In this document: piece after piece, positions 26,280 through 34,919 of the stretch
Layout of the letters: each line of letters starts with the position of its first letter
How positions within the stretch are numbered: position 1 is the stretch's first letter
Assembly: GCF_028743715.1 (NCBI RefSeq)
Contig: NZ_CP117996.1
Span: forward strand, 124,001-188,000
Length of the DNA stretch: 64,000 bases
Source of the DNA: Microbacterium sp. Clip185
GTDB lineage: Bacteria > Actinomycetota > Actinomycetes > Actinomycetales > Microbacteriaceae
Direction of reading: 5' to 3'
The notes under the pieces: generated by a model
What the model was told of the DNA's origin: nothing
The model's database searches: none
What the model saw: the letters and a program-made list of their open reading frames with translations, nothing else
Position numbers and translations under genes: made by a program

Positions 26280-27185
26280 GTGGCATCGTCGGTCGCCGTG
26301 TTCGGCAGCGCCAACATGGACCTCGTCGTCCGCGTCGCCTCGGCAGTGCGCCCGGGGGAGACCGTGAGCGGATCGTCGTTCGCGACGGGCCCCGGCGGCA
26401 AAGGGCTGAACCAGGCCGTCGCGGCTGCGCGCGCCGGAGCGAACGTCTGCTTCCTCGGCGCGGTCGGCGCGGACGAGTTCGGGGGGAGGCTGCGCGACTT
26501 CCTCTTCGCCGAGGGCATCGACGCATCCGGACTCGCATCCAGCGCCGAGCCCACGGGCATCGCCGCGATCACGGTCACCGACGACGGCGAGAACGCGATC
26601 GTCGTCGTCGCGGGCGCGAACGCGGTCGACCGCATGTCGGATTCTGACCGCGCCGCGGTCGCCGGCGCCGGCTATCTCGTCGTCCAGCTCGAACGGCCCG
26701 TCGCGGTGGTCATCGAGGCGATGCGGTGGGCTCGCGGGCACGGCGTGGCGACCGTGCTGACACCGGCACCGGTGCCCGACGCACGCATCGACGAACTCCT
26801 GTCTCTGAGCGACATCCTGCTCGTCAACCAGCACGAGGCCGCAGCCCTCAGCGGCGACGCGGATGCGGCGGATGCGGCCCGCGCGCTCAGCCGTGTCGCC
26901 GGGACGGTCGTGGTGACCCTCGGTGCCGCGGGCGCGCTCGTGGGGCAGGACGGCGAGGTCACGGCCACCGTCGCCGCGCCGGCCGTGGCAGCCGTGGACA
27001 CCACCGGCGCGGGCGACACCTTCGCCGGCGTGCTGATCGCCTGGCTCGCCGCAGGCGCCACCCTTCATTCCTCGCTCGAAGCCGCGGCCGCCGCGGCCGC
27101 TCTCACCGTCACCCGTGCGGGTGCTGCGGCCTCGATGCCGCAGCGTGCCGACATCCTCACCGCTCTGCAAGGAGATCGATCATGA
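26280..27185 (+). CDS. PfkB-family carbohydrate kinase (ribokinase-like)
   Basis: 301 residues, GTG start. The N-terminal signature GPGGKGLNQAVAAARAG (37-53) and the C-terminal TTGAGDTFAGV with the catalytic Asp246 are ribokinase-like. It phosphorylates a sugar, probably the ketose made by the isomerase encoded next. It overlaps that gene by four bases. Confidence 0.92.
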   Translation: MASSVAVFGSANMDLVVRVASAVRPGETVSGSSFATGPGGKGLNQAVAAARAGANVCFLGAVGADEFGGRLRDFLFAEGIDASGLASSAEPTGIAAITVTDDGENAIVVVAGANAVDRMSDSDRAAVAGAGYLVVQLERPVAVVIEAMRWARGHGVATVLTPAPVPDARIDELLSLSDILLVNQHEAAALSGDADAADAARALSRVAGTVVVTLGAAGALVGQDGEVTATVAAPAVAAVDTTGAGDTFAGVLIAWLAAGATLHSSLEAAAAAAALTVTRAGAAASMPQRADILTALQGDRS

Positions 27186-28813
27186 CCTACACCCTTCCCG
27201 CCGCGCCCGACGCCCTCGTGGCGCCGCCGAACACCGCGTACCTGATCTCGTCGGGCGACCTGCGTGAGTCGGCGAACACCGCCGGATGGCCCGCGCAGGT
27301 CGAGCTCGAGGCCGCCGTGACCCGCGTGCTGGGCGAACTCGGCTGGAGCGTGATCCGGGCCAACGACGTCGACCCCGCGACCGGCCACGGCTTCATCTCG
27401 AGCCAGCGCATGGGCATCGAGGTGTTCAAGAGCATCCCGGCCGAGGCGCCGCTCATCGTCGCAGAGGCCGTGTGGCAGTACTCGCACCACGTGCTCGCGG
27501 GGCTGCGCACCCACCGCGGTCCGATCCTCACGGTCGCGAACTTCGCCGGAGAGTGGCCGGGTCTCGTGGGGCTGCTGGGGCTCAACGCGGGCCTGACGAA
27601 GATGGGCACGCCCTACGCCACGATCTGGTCGGTCGACTTCGCCGACGACTGGTTCCGCGACGGGCTGCTCGAGTGGACGCGCACGGGGCGCATCACCCAC
27701 GACACCTCCCACGTGCGGCCGCTGCCTGCACTTGCCGAAAGCCCGGAGCGGGAGCTCGGCGAGGCGATCGGCCGGCAGCTGCGCGAGGAGAAGGCCATCA
27801 TCGGCGTCTTCGACGAGGGCTGCATGGGCATGTACAACGCGATCTTCGACGACGAGCTGCTGAACCCTACCGGCATCTACAAGGAGCGCCTGTCGCAGTC
27901 CGCGCTCTACGCGGAGATGCTCGCGGTCACTGATGCGGACGCCGACGCAGCGTTCGACTGGCTGATCGAGCGGGGCATGACGTTCCGCTTCGGCGAGGAC
28001 CCCGCTACCGAGCTCACCCGTGAGCAGGTGCAGTGGCAGCTGAAGATGTACATCGCCGCCGTGCGCATCGCGGACGACTTCGGTCTGGATGCGGTCGGCA
28101 TCCAGTATCAGCAGGGACTCAAGGACCTCGTGCCCGCATCCGATCTCGCCGAGGGCATCCTGAACACGACCGAGCGGCCGCCGGTGTTCTCGCGCGACGG
28201 ACGCCGGGAGCTGCACGCGGGCCGGGCGCTGCCCCACTTCAACGAGGCCGACGAGGGCGTCGCGGTCGACGCGCTCGTGACCGACCGCGTGTGGCGCGCC
28301 ATGGGGCTCGTGCCCGACAACACGCTGCACGACGTGCGGTGGGGTGAGGAGTTCGACGGCGAGTTCGTGTGGGTCTACGAGATCTCGGGCTCCGTGCCCG
28401 CATCCCACCTCGGCGGCTGGGACAAGGCCGAAGGCTGGCGCCAGGGACACGTGTTCTTCCCCGCGGGCGGTGCGACGATCAACGGCGTCAGCAAGCCGGG
28501 CGAGCTCGTCGTCTCGCGCGTGTTCATCGCCGAGGGTGTGCTGCAGGCCGACATCTTCCGGGCGAGCGCGGTCGAGCTGCCCGAGGCGGAGACCCGCCGG
28601 CGCAAGGAGGCGACGAACCCGGAGTGGCCCATCGCCCACGTCGTGCTGCACGGCATCGGCCGCGACCAGTTCATGGCCCGGCACAAGGCGAACCACGCGC
28701 AGGTCGTCTACGCGCCGGATGCGGAGACGGCCGACCGTGCGCTGATCGCGAAGGCCGCGGCCTTCGACGCCATGGGCATCCGGGTCAACCTGGTCGGCGA
28801 CGTCGCCGTGTGA
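27182..28813 (+). CDS. L-fucose/arabinose isomerase-family sugar isomerase
   Basis: 543 residues from ATG 27182, somewhat shorter than FucI of E. coli. The N-terminal SSQRMGIEVFKSIP and AEAVWQYSHHVLAGLRTH, the central VFDEGCMGMYNAIFDDELL, and GIQYQQGLKDLVPASDLAEG correspond to the domains of the fucose isomerase fold, whose active site uses Glu/Asp/His to bind Mn2+. It would interconvert an aldose and ketose. The substrate cannot be predicted; it is distant enough from FucI that L-fucose should not be assumed. It is the last gene of the operon. Confidence 0.8.
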   Translation: MTYTLPAAPDALVAPPNTAYLISSGDLRESANTAGWPAQVELEAAVTRVLGELGWSVIRANDVDPATGHGFISSQRMGIEVFKSIPAEAPLIVAEAVWQYSHHVLAGLRTHRGPILTVANFAGEWPGLVGLLGLNAGLTKMGTPYATIWSVDFADDWFRDGLLEWTRTGRITHDTSHVRPLPALAESPERELGEAIGRQLREEKAIIGVFDEGCMGMYNAIFDDELLNPTGIYKERLSQSALYAEMLAVTDADADAAFDWLIERGMTFRFGEDPATELTREQVQWQLKMYIAAVRIADDFGLDAVGIQYQQGLKDLVPASDLAEGILNTTERPPVFSRDGRRELHAGRALPHFNEADEGVAVDALVTDRVWRAMGLVPDNTLHDVRWGEEFDGEFVWVYEISGSVPASHLGGWDKAEGWRQGHVFFPAGGATINGVSKPGELVVSRVFIAEGVLQADIFRASAVELPEAETRRRKEATNPEWPIAHVVLHGIGRDQFMARHKANHAQVVYAPDAETADRALIAKAAAFDAMGIRVNLVGDVAV

Positions 28814-28842
28814 GGCGGGCGGGCGCGCTCTAGAGTGCAGGT

Positions 28843-29610
28843 GTGCACGGGGACAGGCGGCAGGCGGGGGTGAACCCGCGCGGTGAGACCGCGGCCACCG
28901 CCAGGTGGGAGCGGATGACGTACTGGCCGCTGACGGTGGCGGCGCTCGTGTTCATCCTGACCCAGACGGTGCACGTCATCGCGGACGTGTCGGGAGTCGC
29001 CGCGATCATCACCTCGTCGATCCTCACGATCACCTGGGTGATGTTCATCGGCGATTACCTCGCGCGTCTGGCGATGTCGCGTCCGAAGTGGCGGTGGTTC
29101 CGCACGCACCTGTTCGATCTCGCCGTAGCGCTCCTGCCGATCCTGCGGCCGATACGTCTGCTCGGCGCTCTGACGCGCATTCCCTCGTTCACCCGCACCG
29201 CGGCGAGCTCGCTGCGGGCAAGGATGCTCGTGTACGGCATCGCGGCAGCGCTGCTGCTGATCTGGACCGCGGCCCTCGCCGTGCTCAACGTGGAACGTCA
29301 CGCGGAGGGCAGCAACATCCGGAGTTTTGGCGATGCGGTGTGGTGGGCGTTCTGCACGGTGACGACCGTGGGCTACGGCGACTTCACCCCCGTCACCGTG
29401 CCGGGCCGCGTCATCGCGGTCGCGCTCATGGTGGGCGGGGTGGTGCTGGTCGGACTCATCGTCGCGACCTTCTCGTCGTGGGTCATGGAGCGGGTCACCC
29501 GGGGCCATCAGGAGCAGCTGCCCGCCACGCGCGCCGACGTCGCACGGCTCGAGCAGGAACTCGCCGCAGCCCGTGCGGCCCTCGCCGCCGCGGAGAAGTC
29601 CACGCCCTGA
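28843..29610 (+). CDS. Voltage-gated-type potassium channel
   Basis: 255 residues, GTG start. Several membrane helices precede the pore, whose selectivity filter is TTVGYGD (174-180). The segment RPIRLLGALTRIPSFTRTA has the spaced Arg residues of an S4-like sensor but fewer than in true Kv channels. The C-terminus is a short coiled coil (DVARLEQELAAARAALAAAE) likely to hold the tetramer together. Confidence 0.9.
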   Translation: MHGDRRQAGVNPRGETAATARWERMTYWPLTVAALVFILTQTVHVIADVSGVAAIITSSILTITWVMFIGDYLARLAMSRPKWRWFRTHLFDLAVALLPILRPIRLLGALTRIPSFTRTAASSLRARMLVYGIAAALLLIWTAALAVLNVERHAEGSNIRSFGDAVWWAFCTVTTVGYGDFTPVTVPGRVIAVALMVGGVVLVGLIVATFSSWVMERVTRGHQEQLPATRADVARLEQELAAARAALAAAEKSTP

Positions 29611-29700
29611 GCGAAATCCTCCCGCCGGCGGATGCGGGGTGTCGGAGCTCGGGCCTAACCTGTGCTCGGCGTGTGAACCGCGCCCCGCCCGGGAGGCATC

Positions 29701-31428
29701 GTGCTCGTAAAACTCCTGCTGCGCTATCTCGCGCCCTATCGCTGGTGGCTGCTGGGTCTGCTCATCTTCCAGTTCGCCTCCGCCATGGCATCGCTCTACC
29801 TGCCGCGTCTGAACGCCGACATCATCGACAACGGCGTCGCCCGCGGCGACACCGGCTACATCTGGTCGACCGGCACGATCATGCTGGTGATCTCGCTCGG
29901 GCAGATCACCGCATCCGTCATCGCCACCTTCTTCGCCGCCCGTGCCGCGATGTCGGCGGGCCGCGACATCCGTCGTGACGTCTTCCAGAAGGTCAGCGGC
30001 TTCTCCGAGCGCGAGGTGTCGCAGTTCGGACCGGGCTCGCTCATCACCCGCAACACGAACGACGTGCAGCAGGTGCAGATGCTCGCGATGATGGGCTCCA
30101 CGATGCTCGTCACCGCGCCGCTGCTGGCCATCGGCGGCATCGTCATGGCGGTGCAGCAGGATGTGGGGCTGAGCTGGCTCATCGCCGTGGCGGTACCCGC
30201 GCTGCTGCTCGTGGCGGGGCTCATCATCGCGCGAATGGTGCCGTTGTTCCGCCAGTTCCAGAAGAAGCTCGACGCCGTCAACCGCGTCATGCGGGAGCAG
30301 CTCACCGGCGTGCGCGTCGTGCGCGCGTTCGTGCGCGAGTCGATCGAGGCCGAGCGCTTCCGCCTTGCGAACACCGACATCATGGTCATCGGACGCAAGG
30401 TCGGGTCGCTCTTCGTTCTCCTGTTCCCGCTCGCGATGCTCGTGCTCAACGTCACGGTCGTCGGAGTGATCTGGTTCGGCGGCCGTCAGATCGACGCGGG
30501 AGGCGTCGAAGTCGGAACGCTCTTCGCTTTCATGCAGTACGTCGGGCAGATCCTCATGGGCGTGCTCATGGCGAGCTTTATGACGATCATGATCCCGCGC
30601 GCCGCCGTGTCGGCCGAGCGCATCGGCGAAGTGCTCGACGCCGAGGGTGGCCTCGCCCGCCCGGCGCAGCCCGTCACGGTCTTCCCCGCACCGGGTGCGC
30701 TTGAGCTCGACGACGTGTCGTTCAGCTACCCCGGCGCGAACGCGCCCGTGCTGCAGGGCATCTCCTTCCACGCCGAGCGCGGCGAGACCGTCGCGATCGT
30801 CGGTTCGACCGGATCCGGCAAGTCCACCCTCGTGTCGCTCATCCCGCGGCTGTTCGACGTCACCGGCGGTGCCGTGCGGGTGGCGGGCGTCGATGTGCGC
30901 GAGGCAGATCTCGACCTGCTCTGGAAGGGCATCGGGCTCGTTCCCCAACGCCCGTTCCTGTTCAGCGGAACCGTGGCCTCCAACCTCCGGTTCGGTCGGG
31001 AGGAGGCGAGCGACGAGGAGCTCTGGGAGGCGCTCGAGATCGCTCAGGCCAGGGACTTCGTGTCCGAGATGTCCGGCGGACTCGAGGCGACCATCGCGCA
31101 GGGCGGCACGAACGTATCGGGCGGCCAGCGTCAGCGCCTCGCGATCGCCCGGGCGATCGTGCACCGGCCCGACCTCTTCGTCTTCGACGACTCGTTCTCC
31201 GCGCTCGACCTGCGCACCGACGCCAGGCTCCGCCAGGCGCTGTGGGAACGCCTGCCGGAAGTGACCAAGATCGTCGTCGCACAGCGGATCTCGACGGTCA
31301 CGGGCGCCGACCGCATCGTCGTGCTCGACGGCGGACGGATGGTGGGTGTGGGCACGCACGAGCAACTGCTCGCCGATAACGAGACGTATCGCGAGATCGT
31401 CGAGTCGCAGCTGGGGGTGGACGCATGA
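29701..31428 (+). CDS. ABC exporter half-transporter with degenerate Walker B
   Basis: 575 residues, GTG preceded by GGGAGG. A six-helix exporter domain (1-300) precedes the ATPase: Walker A GSTGSGKST, signature VSGGQRQRL, and Walker B ending LFVFDDS, where Asp replaces the catalytic Glu. Such a change marks the degenerate half of heterodimeric exporters like TM287/288 and BmrCD. Its partner overlaps downstream. It likely exports drugs, lipids or peptides. Confidence 0.9.
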   Translation: MLVKLLLRYLAPYRWWLLGLLIFQFASAMASLYLPRLNADIIDNGVARGDTGYIWSTGTIMLVISLGQITASVIATFFAARAAMSAGRDIRRDVFQKVSGFSEREVSQFGPGSLITRNTNDVQQVQMLAMMGSTMLVTAPLLAIGGIVMAVQQDVGLSWLIAVAVPALLLVAGLIIARMVPLFRQFQKKLDAVNRVMREQLTGVRVVRAFVRESIEAERFRLANTDIMVIGRKVGSLFVLLFPLAMLVLNVTVVGVIWFGGRQIDAGGVEVGTLFAFMQYVGQILMGVLMASFMTIMIPRAAVSAERIGEVLDAEGGLARPAQPVTVFPAPGALELDDVSFSYPGANAPVLQGISFHAERGETVAIVGSTGSGKSTLVSLIPRLFDVTGGAVRVAGVDVREADLDLLWKGIGLVPQRPFLFSGTVASNLRFGREEASDEELWEALEIAQARDFVSEMSGGLEATIAQGGTNVSGGQRQRLAIARAIVHRPDLFVFDDSFSALDLRTDARLRQALWERLPEVTKIVVAQRISTVTGADRIVVLDGGRMVGVGTHEQLLADNETYREIVESQLGVDA

Positions 31429-33539
31429 GCACGCCTGATGCCCTGACCGAAGAAGAGCGCCTCGAACTGGAGCTCGCCGAACAGGCGCGCCAGAGCTCCG
31501 GCAGCTGGGACTCCGTCGCGCCCGGCAAAGCCGCGAACTTCGGCAAGTCCTTCCTCCGGCTCATCGGGCTGCTCAAACCCCACGCCCTCGCCTTCACGCT
31601 CGTCTCCCTGGCGGGTGCCGCCGGCGTCGTGCTGGCCGTCATCGCCCCGCGTGTTCTCGGCGAGGCGACCAACGTCATCTTCGAGGGTGTCGTCTCCGCC
31701 GGTCTCGGCGGGCAGTTCCCGGCCGGCACCTCGCAGGCCGATGTGGTCGCCGCCCTGCAGGCGGCGGGCCAGGGAGACATCGCCAACATCGTCGGCGCGA
31801 TGCCGAACTTCGCGGTGGGCGCGGGCATCGACTTCGAGCGACTGCGGGTGGTCACCATGGCCGCGCTGGCGATCTACATCGCCTCCGCCGTGCTCACCTG
31901 GTTCCAGGGCTACGTCATCAACGTGATCATGGTGCGTACGATGTGGCGCCTGCGCGAGTCCGTCGAGGCGAAGATCAACCGCCTGCCCCTGTCGTACTTC
32001 GACCGGGTGCAGCGCGGGGAGCTCATCTCCCGCGTCACGAACGACATCGACAACATCACGCAGACGATGCAGCAGTCGCTCTCCACCGTGGTGACGTCGG
32101 TGCTGACCGTCGTCGGCGTGCTCGTGATGATGTTCTCCATCTCGTGGCAGCTCGCCCTCGTCGCCCTCGTCTCCCTGCCGCTCATGGCGGTGATCTTCGG
32201 CGTCATCGGACCGCAGTCGCAGAAGTCCTTCGCCCTGCAGTGGCGCAAGGTGGGTCGGCTCAACGCGCGCGTCGAGGAGTCCTTCTCGGGCCACGCGCTC
32301 GTCAAGGTCTACGGGCGCGAGGCGGATTCGCGCGAGAAGTTCCAGGCCGAGAACGAGGAGCTGTACCGGGCGAGCTTCCGGGCCCAGTTCCTCTCGGGCA
32401 TCATCATGCCGGGCATGATGTTCGTCGGAAACCTCACCTACGTGGGCATCGCCGTGCTCGGCGCGTTGATGGTGGCATCGGGGCAGCTGCGCCTGGGCGA
32501 CGTGCAGGCCTTCATCCAGTACTCGCAGCAGTTCACGCAGCCGCTGTCGGAGCTGGGCGGGATGGCGGCTGTCATCCAGTCGGGCACCGCATCCGCTGAG
32601 CGGGTGTTCGATCTGCTCGACGCCGAAGAGCAGCAACCCGACTCCGAAGATGCGCCCGCGCCCGCGGGCGGCCGGGGCGTCATCGAGTTCCAGAACGTCG
32701 CGTTCTCCTACTCGCCCGACAAGCCGCTCATCACCGACCTGTCGTTCCGCGTCGAGCCCGGGCAGACGGTGGCGATCGTCGGACCCACCGGCGCCGGTAA
32801 GACCACGCTGGTCAACCTGATCATGCGCTTCTACGAGCTCGACGGCGGCCGCATCCTGCTCGACGGCCAGGACATCGCCGAACTCACGCGCAACGACGTA
32901 CGCTCGCGCACCGGCATGGTGCTGCAGGACCCGTGGCTGTTCGCAGGGTCCATCCGCGAGAACATCCGCTACGGCCGCGCCGACGCCACCGACGAAGAGG
33001 TGATGGAGGCCGCCGTCGCGACGCGCGTCGACCCGTTCGTCCAGACGCTCCCCGACGGGTATGACACAGTCCTCGACGAGGATGCGGCGAACGTCTCCGC
33101 GGGCGAGAAGCAGCTCATCACGATCGCCCGCGCGTTCGTCGCGCGCCCGGAGGTGCTGATCCTCGACGAGGCCACCAGCTCGGTCGACACCCGCACCGAG
33201 CTGCTCCTGCAGCACGCGATGGCGGCACTGCGCGAGGGACGCACCTCGTTCGTGATCGCACACCGTCTCTCGACGATCCGCGACGCGGACCTCATCCTCG
33301 TGATGGAGCACGGCGACATCGTCGAACAGGGCACGCACGAGCAGCTCATCGCCGCCGAGGGTGCCTACTGGCGTCTGTACCGCTCGCAGTTCGAGCAGGC
33401 GGCCGCCGAGCTCGTCGAGGACGCGCCCGTGGCCTCTGAGGCGACCGAAGCGGTGGCGGAGTCCGTGAATGCTGAGGAGGTCCCCTCAGCCCCGCTTCCG
33501 CCGTCGGCGCCGCCCGCGCCGGGCGTTCCTTCCAGCTGA
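31425..33539 (+). CDS. ABC exporter half-transporter with degenerate signature motif
   Basis: 704 residues, ATGA overlap with its partner. It has an N-terminal extension of ~45 residues, a large insertion between TM1 and TM2 (about 85-140), Walker A GPTGAGKTT, a degenerate signature VSAGEKQLI in place of LSGGQ, and a competent Walker B VLILDEATSSVD. A Pro/Ala-rich tail follows. Together with the previous gene it makes one functional and one degenerate ATP site. Confidence 0.9.
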   Translation: MSTPDALTEEERLELELAEQARQSSGSWDSVAPGKAANFGKSFLRLIGLLKPHALAFTLVSLAGAAGVVLAVIAPRVLGEATNVIFEGVVSAGLGGQFPAGTSQADVVAALQAAGQGDIANIVGAMPNFAVGAGIDFERLRVVTMAALAIYIASAVLTWFQGYVINVIMVRTMWRLRESVEAKINRLPLSYFDRVQRGELISRVTNDIDNITQTMQQSLSTVVTSVLTVVGVLVMMFSISWQLALVALVSLPLMAVIFGVIGPQSQKSFALQWRKVGRLNARVEESFSGHALVKVYGREADSREKFQAENEELYRASFRAQFLSGIIMPGMMFVGNLTYVGIAVLGALMVASGQLRLGDVQAFIQYSQQFTQPLSELGGMAAVIQSGTASAERVFDLLDAEEQQPDSEDAPAPAGGRGVIEFQNVAFSYSPDKPLITDLSFRVEPGQTVAIVGPTGAGKTTLVNLIMRFYELDGGRILLDGQDIAELTRNDVRSRTGMVLQDPWLFAGSIRENIRYGRADATDEEVMEAAVATRVDPFVQTLPDGYDTVLDEDAANVSAGEKQLITIARAFVARPEVLILDEATSSVDTRTELLLQHAMAALREGRTSFVIAHRLSTIRDADLILVMEHGDIVEQGTHEQLIAAEGAYWRLYRSQFEQAAAELVEDAPVASEATEAVAESVNAEEVPSAPLPPSAPPAPGVPSS

Positions 33540-33549
33540 GCGAGGCCGC

Positions 33550-34209
33550 ATGACACGCCAGGAGCCCGGGTCGCCCGTGCGCGACGTCGTCTTCGAGCAC
33601 GACCGCGTGCTGCTCGTGCTCGAAGACGGCCGTTCGCTCGCCGCCCCCCTCGGACGGGTCGGGGCGGTGGCCGGTCTGGAACCGGAGCAGCGCGCGCGCT
33701 GGGTCGTGACGGCCGACGGACGCGGGGTGAACTGGCCGGACGCCGTGCCGACGAGAACCGACGGCGTGCTGAACGTCTGGATGCTGGAGCAGGATGCGCT
33801 CTTCGAGCAGTCCCTGCGGGATCTCGCGGCCGTCGACGGCCAGACGGATGCACTGGCTCCGCGCTCGCGCAGTCTGCTCGCCCTGTGGCGGCTCACCGCC
33901 GACGGCTATAACGGGGGACTCCTCCAGTTCGTCGGCAACTGGGGCTTCGCCGAGGCCGGGCACGCCCGCGATGCTCTCGTGACGATCGGGGCGGAGCAGA
34001 CGCGGGGCGTGCTGGACGAGTTCCTCGAAGTGGTTCAGCCGATCGCCGCATCCGACGAGGTGACGACGATCGACGACGTGTATCGGCGGATCCAGGAACT
34101 CGGCCTCTCCGACCGTGTCGACGAACTCGATGAGTCCTTCTGGGAAGCGGCGGAAGAGCTGATCACTCGCGTGCCCCGCGCCTTCGGTCCGGCTCCGTCC
34201 GTGCGCTGA
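33550..34209 (+). CDS. DUF2442 plus DMP19-like (DUF4375) protein
   Basis: 219 residues, ATG 33550. The N-terminal ~60 residues (VVFEHDRVLLVLEDGRSLAAPL, then WVVTADGRGVNWPD) look like DUF2442. The rest (LTADGYNGGLLQFVGNWG and LDEFLEVVQPI) is the DMP19/DUF4375 type, where YNGG-FxQY motifs are usual. It is soluble. Its function is unknown; similar domains occur with toxin or immunity genes. Confidence 0.65.
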   Translation: MTRQEPGSPVRDVVFEHDRVLLVLEDGRSLAAPLGRVGAVAGLEPEQRARWVVTADGRGVNWPDAVPTRTDGVLNVWMLEQDALFEQSLRDLAAVDGQTDALAPRSRSLLALWRLTADGYNGGLLQFVGNWGFAEAGHARDALVTIGAEQTRGVLDEFLEVVQPIAASDEVTTIDDVYRRIQELGLSDRVDELDESFWEAAEELITRVPRAFGPAPSVR

Positions 34210-34218
34210 CCGTAGGCC

Positions 34219-34812
34219 TCAGGCCGGGTCGATGCGCAGGATGTCGGGCGACTCGCCGATCGGCAGGTCGTCGACCGCCCGCAGCGTGCGGGCGAGCGCG
34301 TCCACGGCGGGGACCGCGGTCTTCACCCGCTCGCGGTCGCCGAAGACCGCGGTCAGGGTCACCAGGTGCGTGCCGATGTCCCACGTGTAGGTCGCGAACG
34401 GCGGCGCCTTGGGGTTCGAGGGAAGATCGATCAGCAGGCGCTCGCCGGTACCGAGATGCGGATTGCGGAAGTCCTCTGTGTCGTCGTACTCCATGGGCAT
34501 CATGGCGCGGGCCGTCCGCAACTGCGGCGTGGCCTCCTGCACCTGCGCGAGCACCACGACCAGTTCGGGGTCGGCGCGCCACATCCACGCCAGCACGCGT
34601 CCGGCGGCCCGTCGCATGAGCAACGGCGTCGCCTGGCTCATGAGCCAGGCAGCGAAGCCGCTGCCCGCGCGCTGCTCGGCGCCGGTGGCGAGCGAGCCCT
34701 GTGCCATCAGCATCCGCAGCGCCTTCTTGCGGTGACGGCGACCGCGCAGGCCCAGCGATTCGGTGACGGGAACCCACTGGGCCTCATCGGCATCGGCCTG
34801 CAATCGCATCAT
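34219..34812 (-). CDS. Conserved hypothetical protein
   Basis: 197 residues from ATG 34812 (ATG 34809 follows directly); a longer in-frame extension to 34917 is Arg-rich and rejected. No membrane segment or known motif was recognised. It carries a basic stretch LRGRRHRKKALRML and an Ala-rich middle. Convergent with the DUF4375 gene and divergent from the glycosyltransferase gene. Confidence 0.6.
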   Translation of the reverse strand: MMRLQADADEAQWVPVTESLGLRGRRHRKKALRMLMAQGSLATGAEQRAGSGFAAWLMSQATPLLMRRAAGRVLAWMWRADPELVVVLAQVQEATPQLRTARAMMPMEYDDTEDFRNPHLGTGERLLIDLPSNPKAPPFATYTWDIGTHLVTLTAVFGDRERVKTAVPAVDALARTLRAVDDLPIGESPDILRIDPA

Positions 34813-34919
34813 GACAACCAGAGTAGGCGGGGTGCCTCGGTGACGCTCGGGAGGGCTCCGGTAGACTCGGGACGCCTGCGCACCCCGCAAACGACCCCCC
34901 AGAGAGGCAGCCACCACAC

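Noticed and set aside
28708..31365. 885-codon leftward frame
   Set aside because: Antisense to the K+ channel and ABC exporter, whose motifs are intact; composition is non-protein-like.
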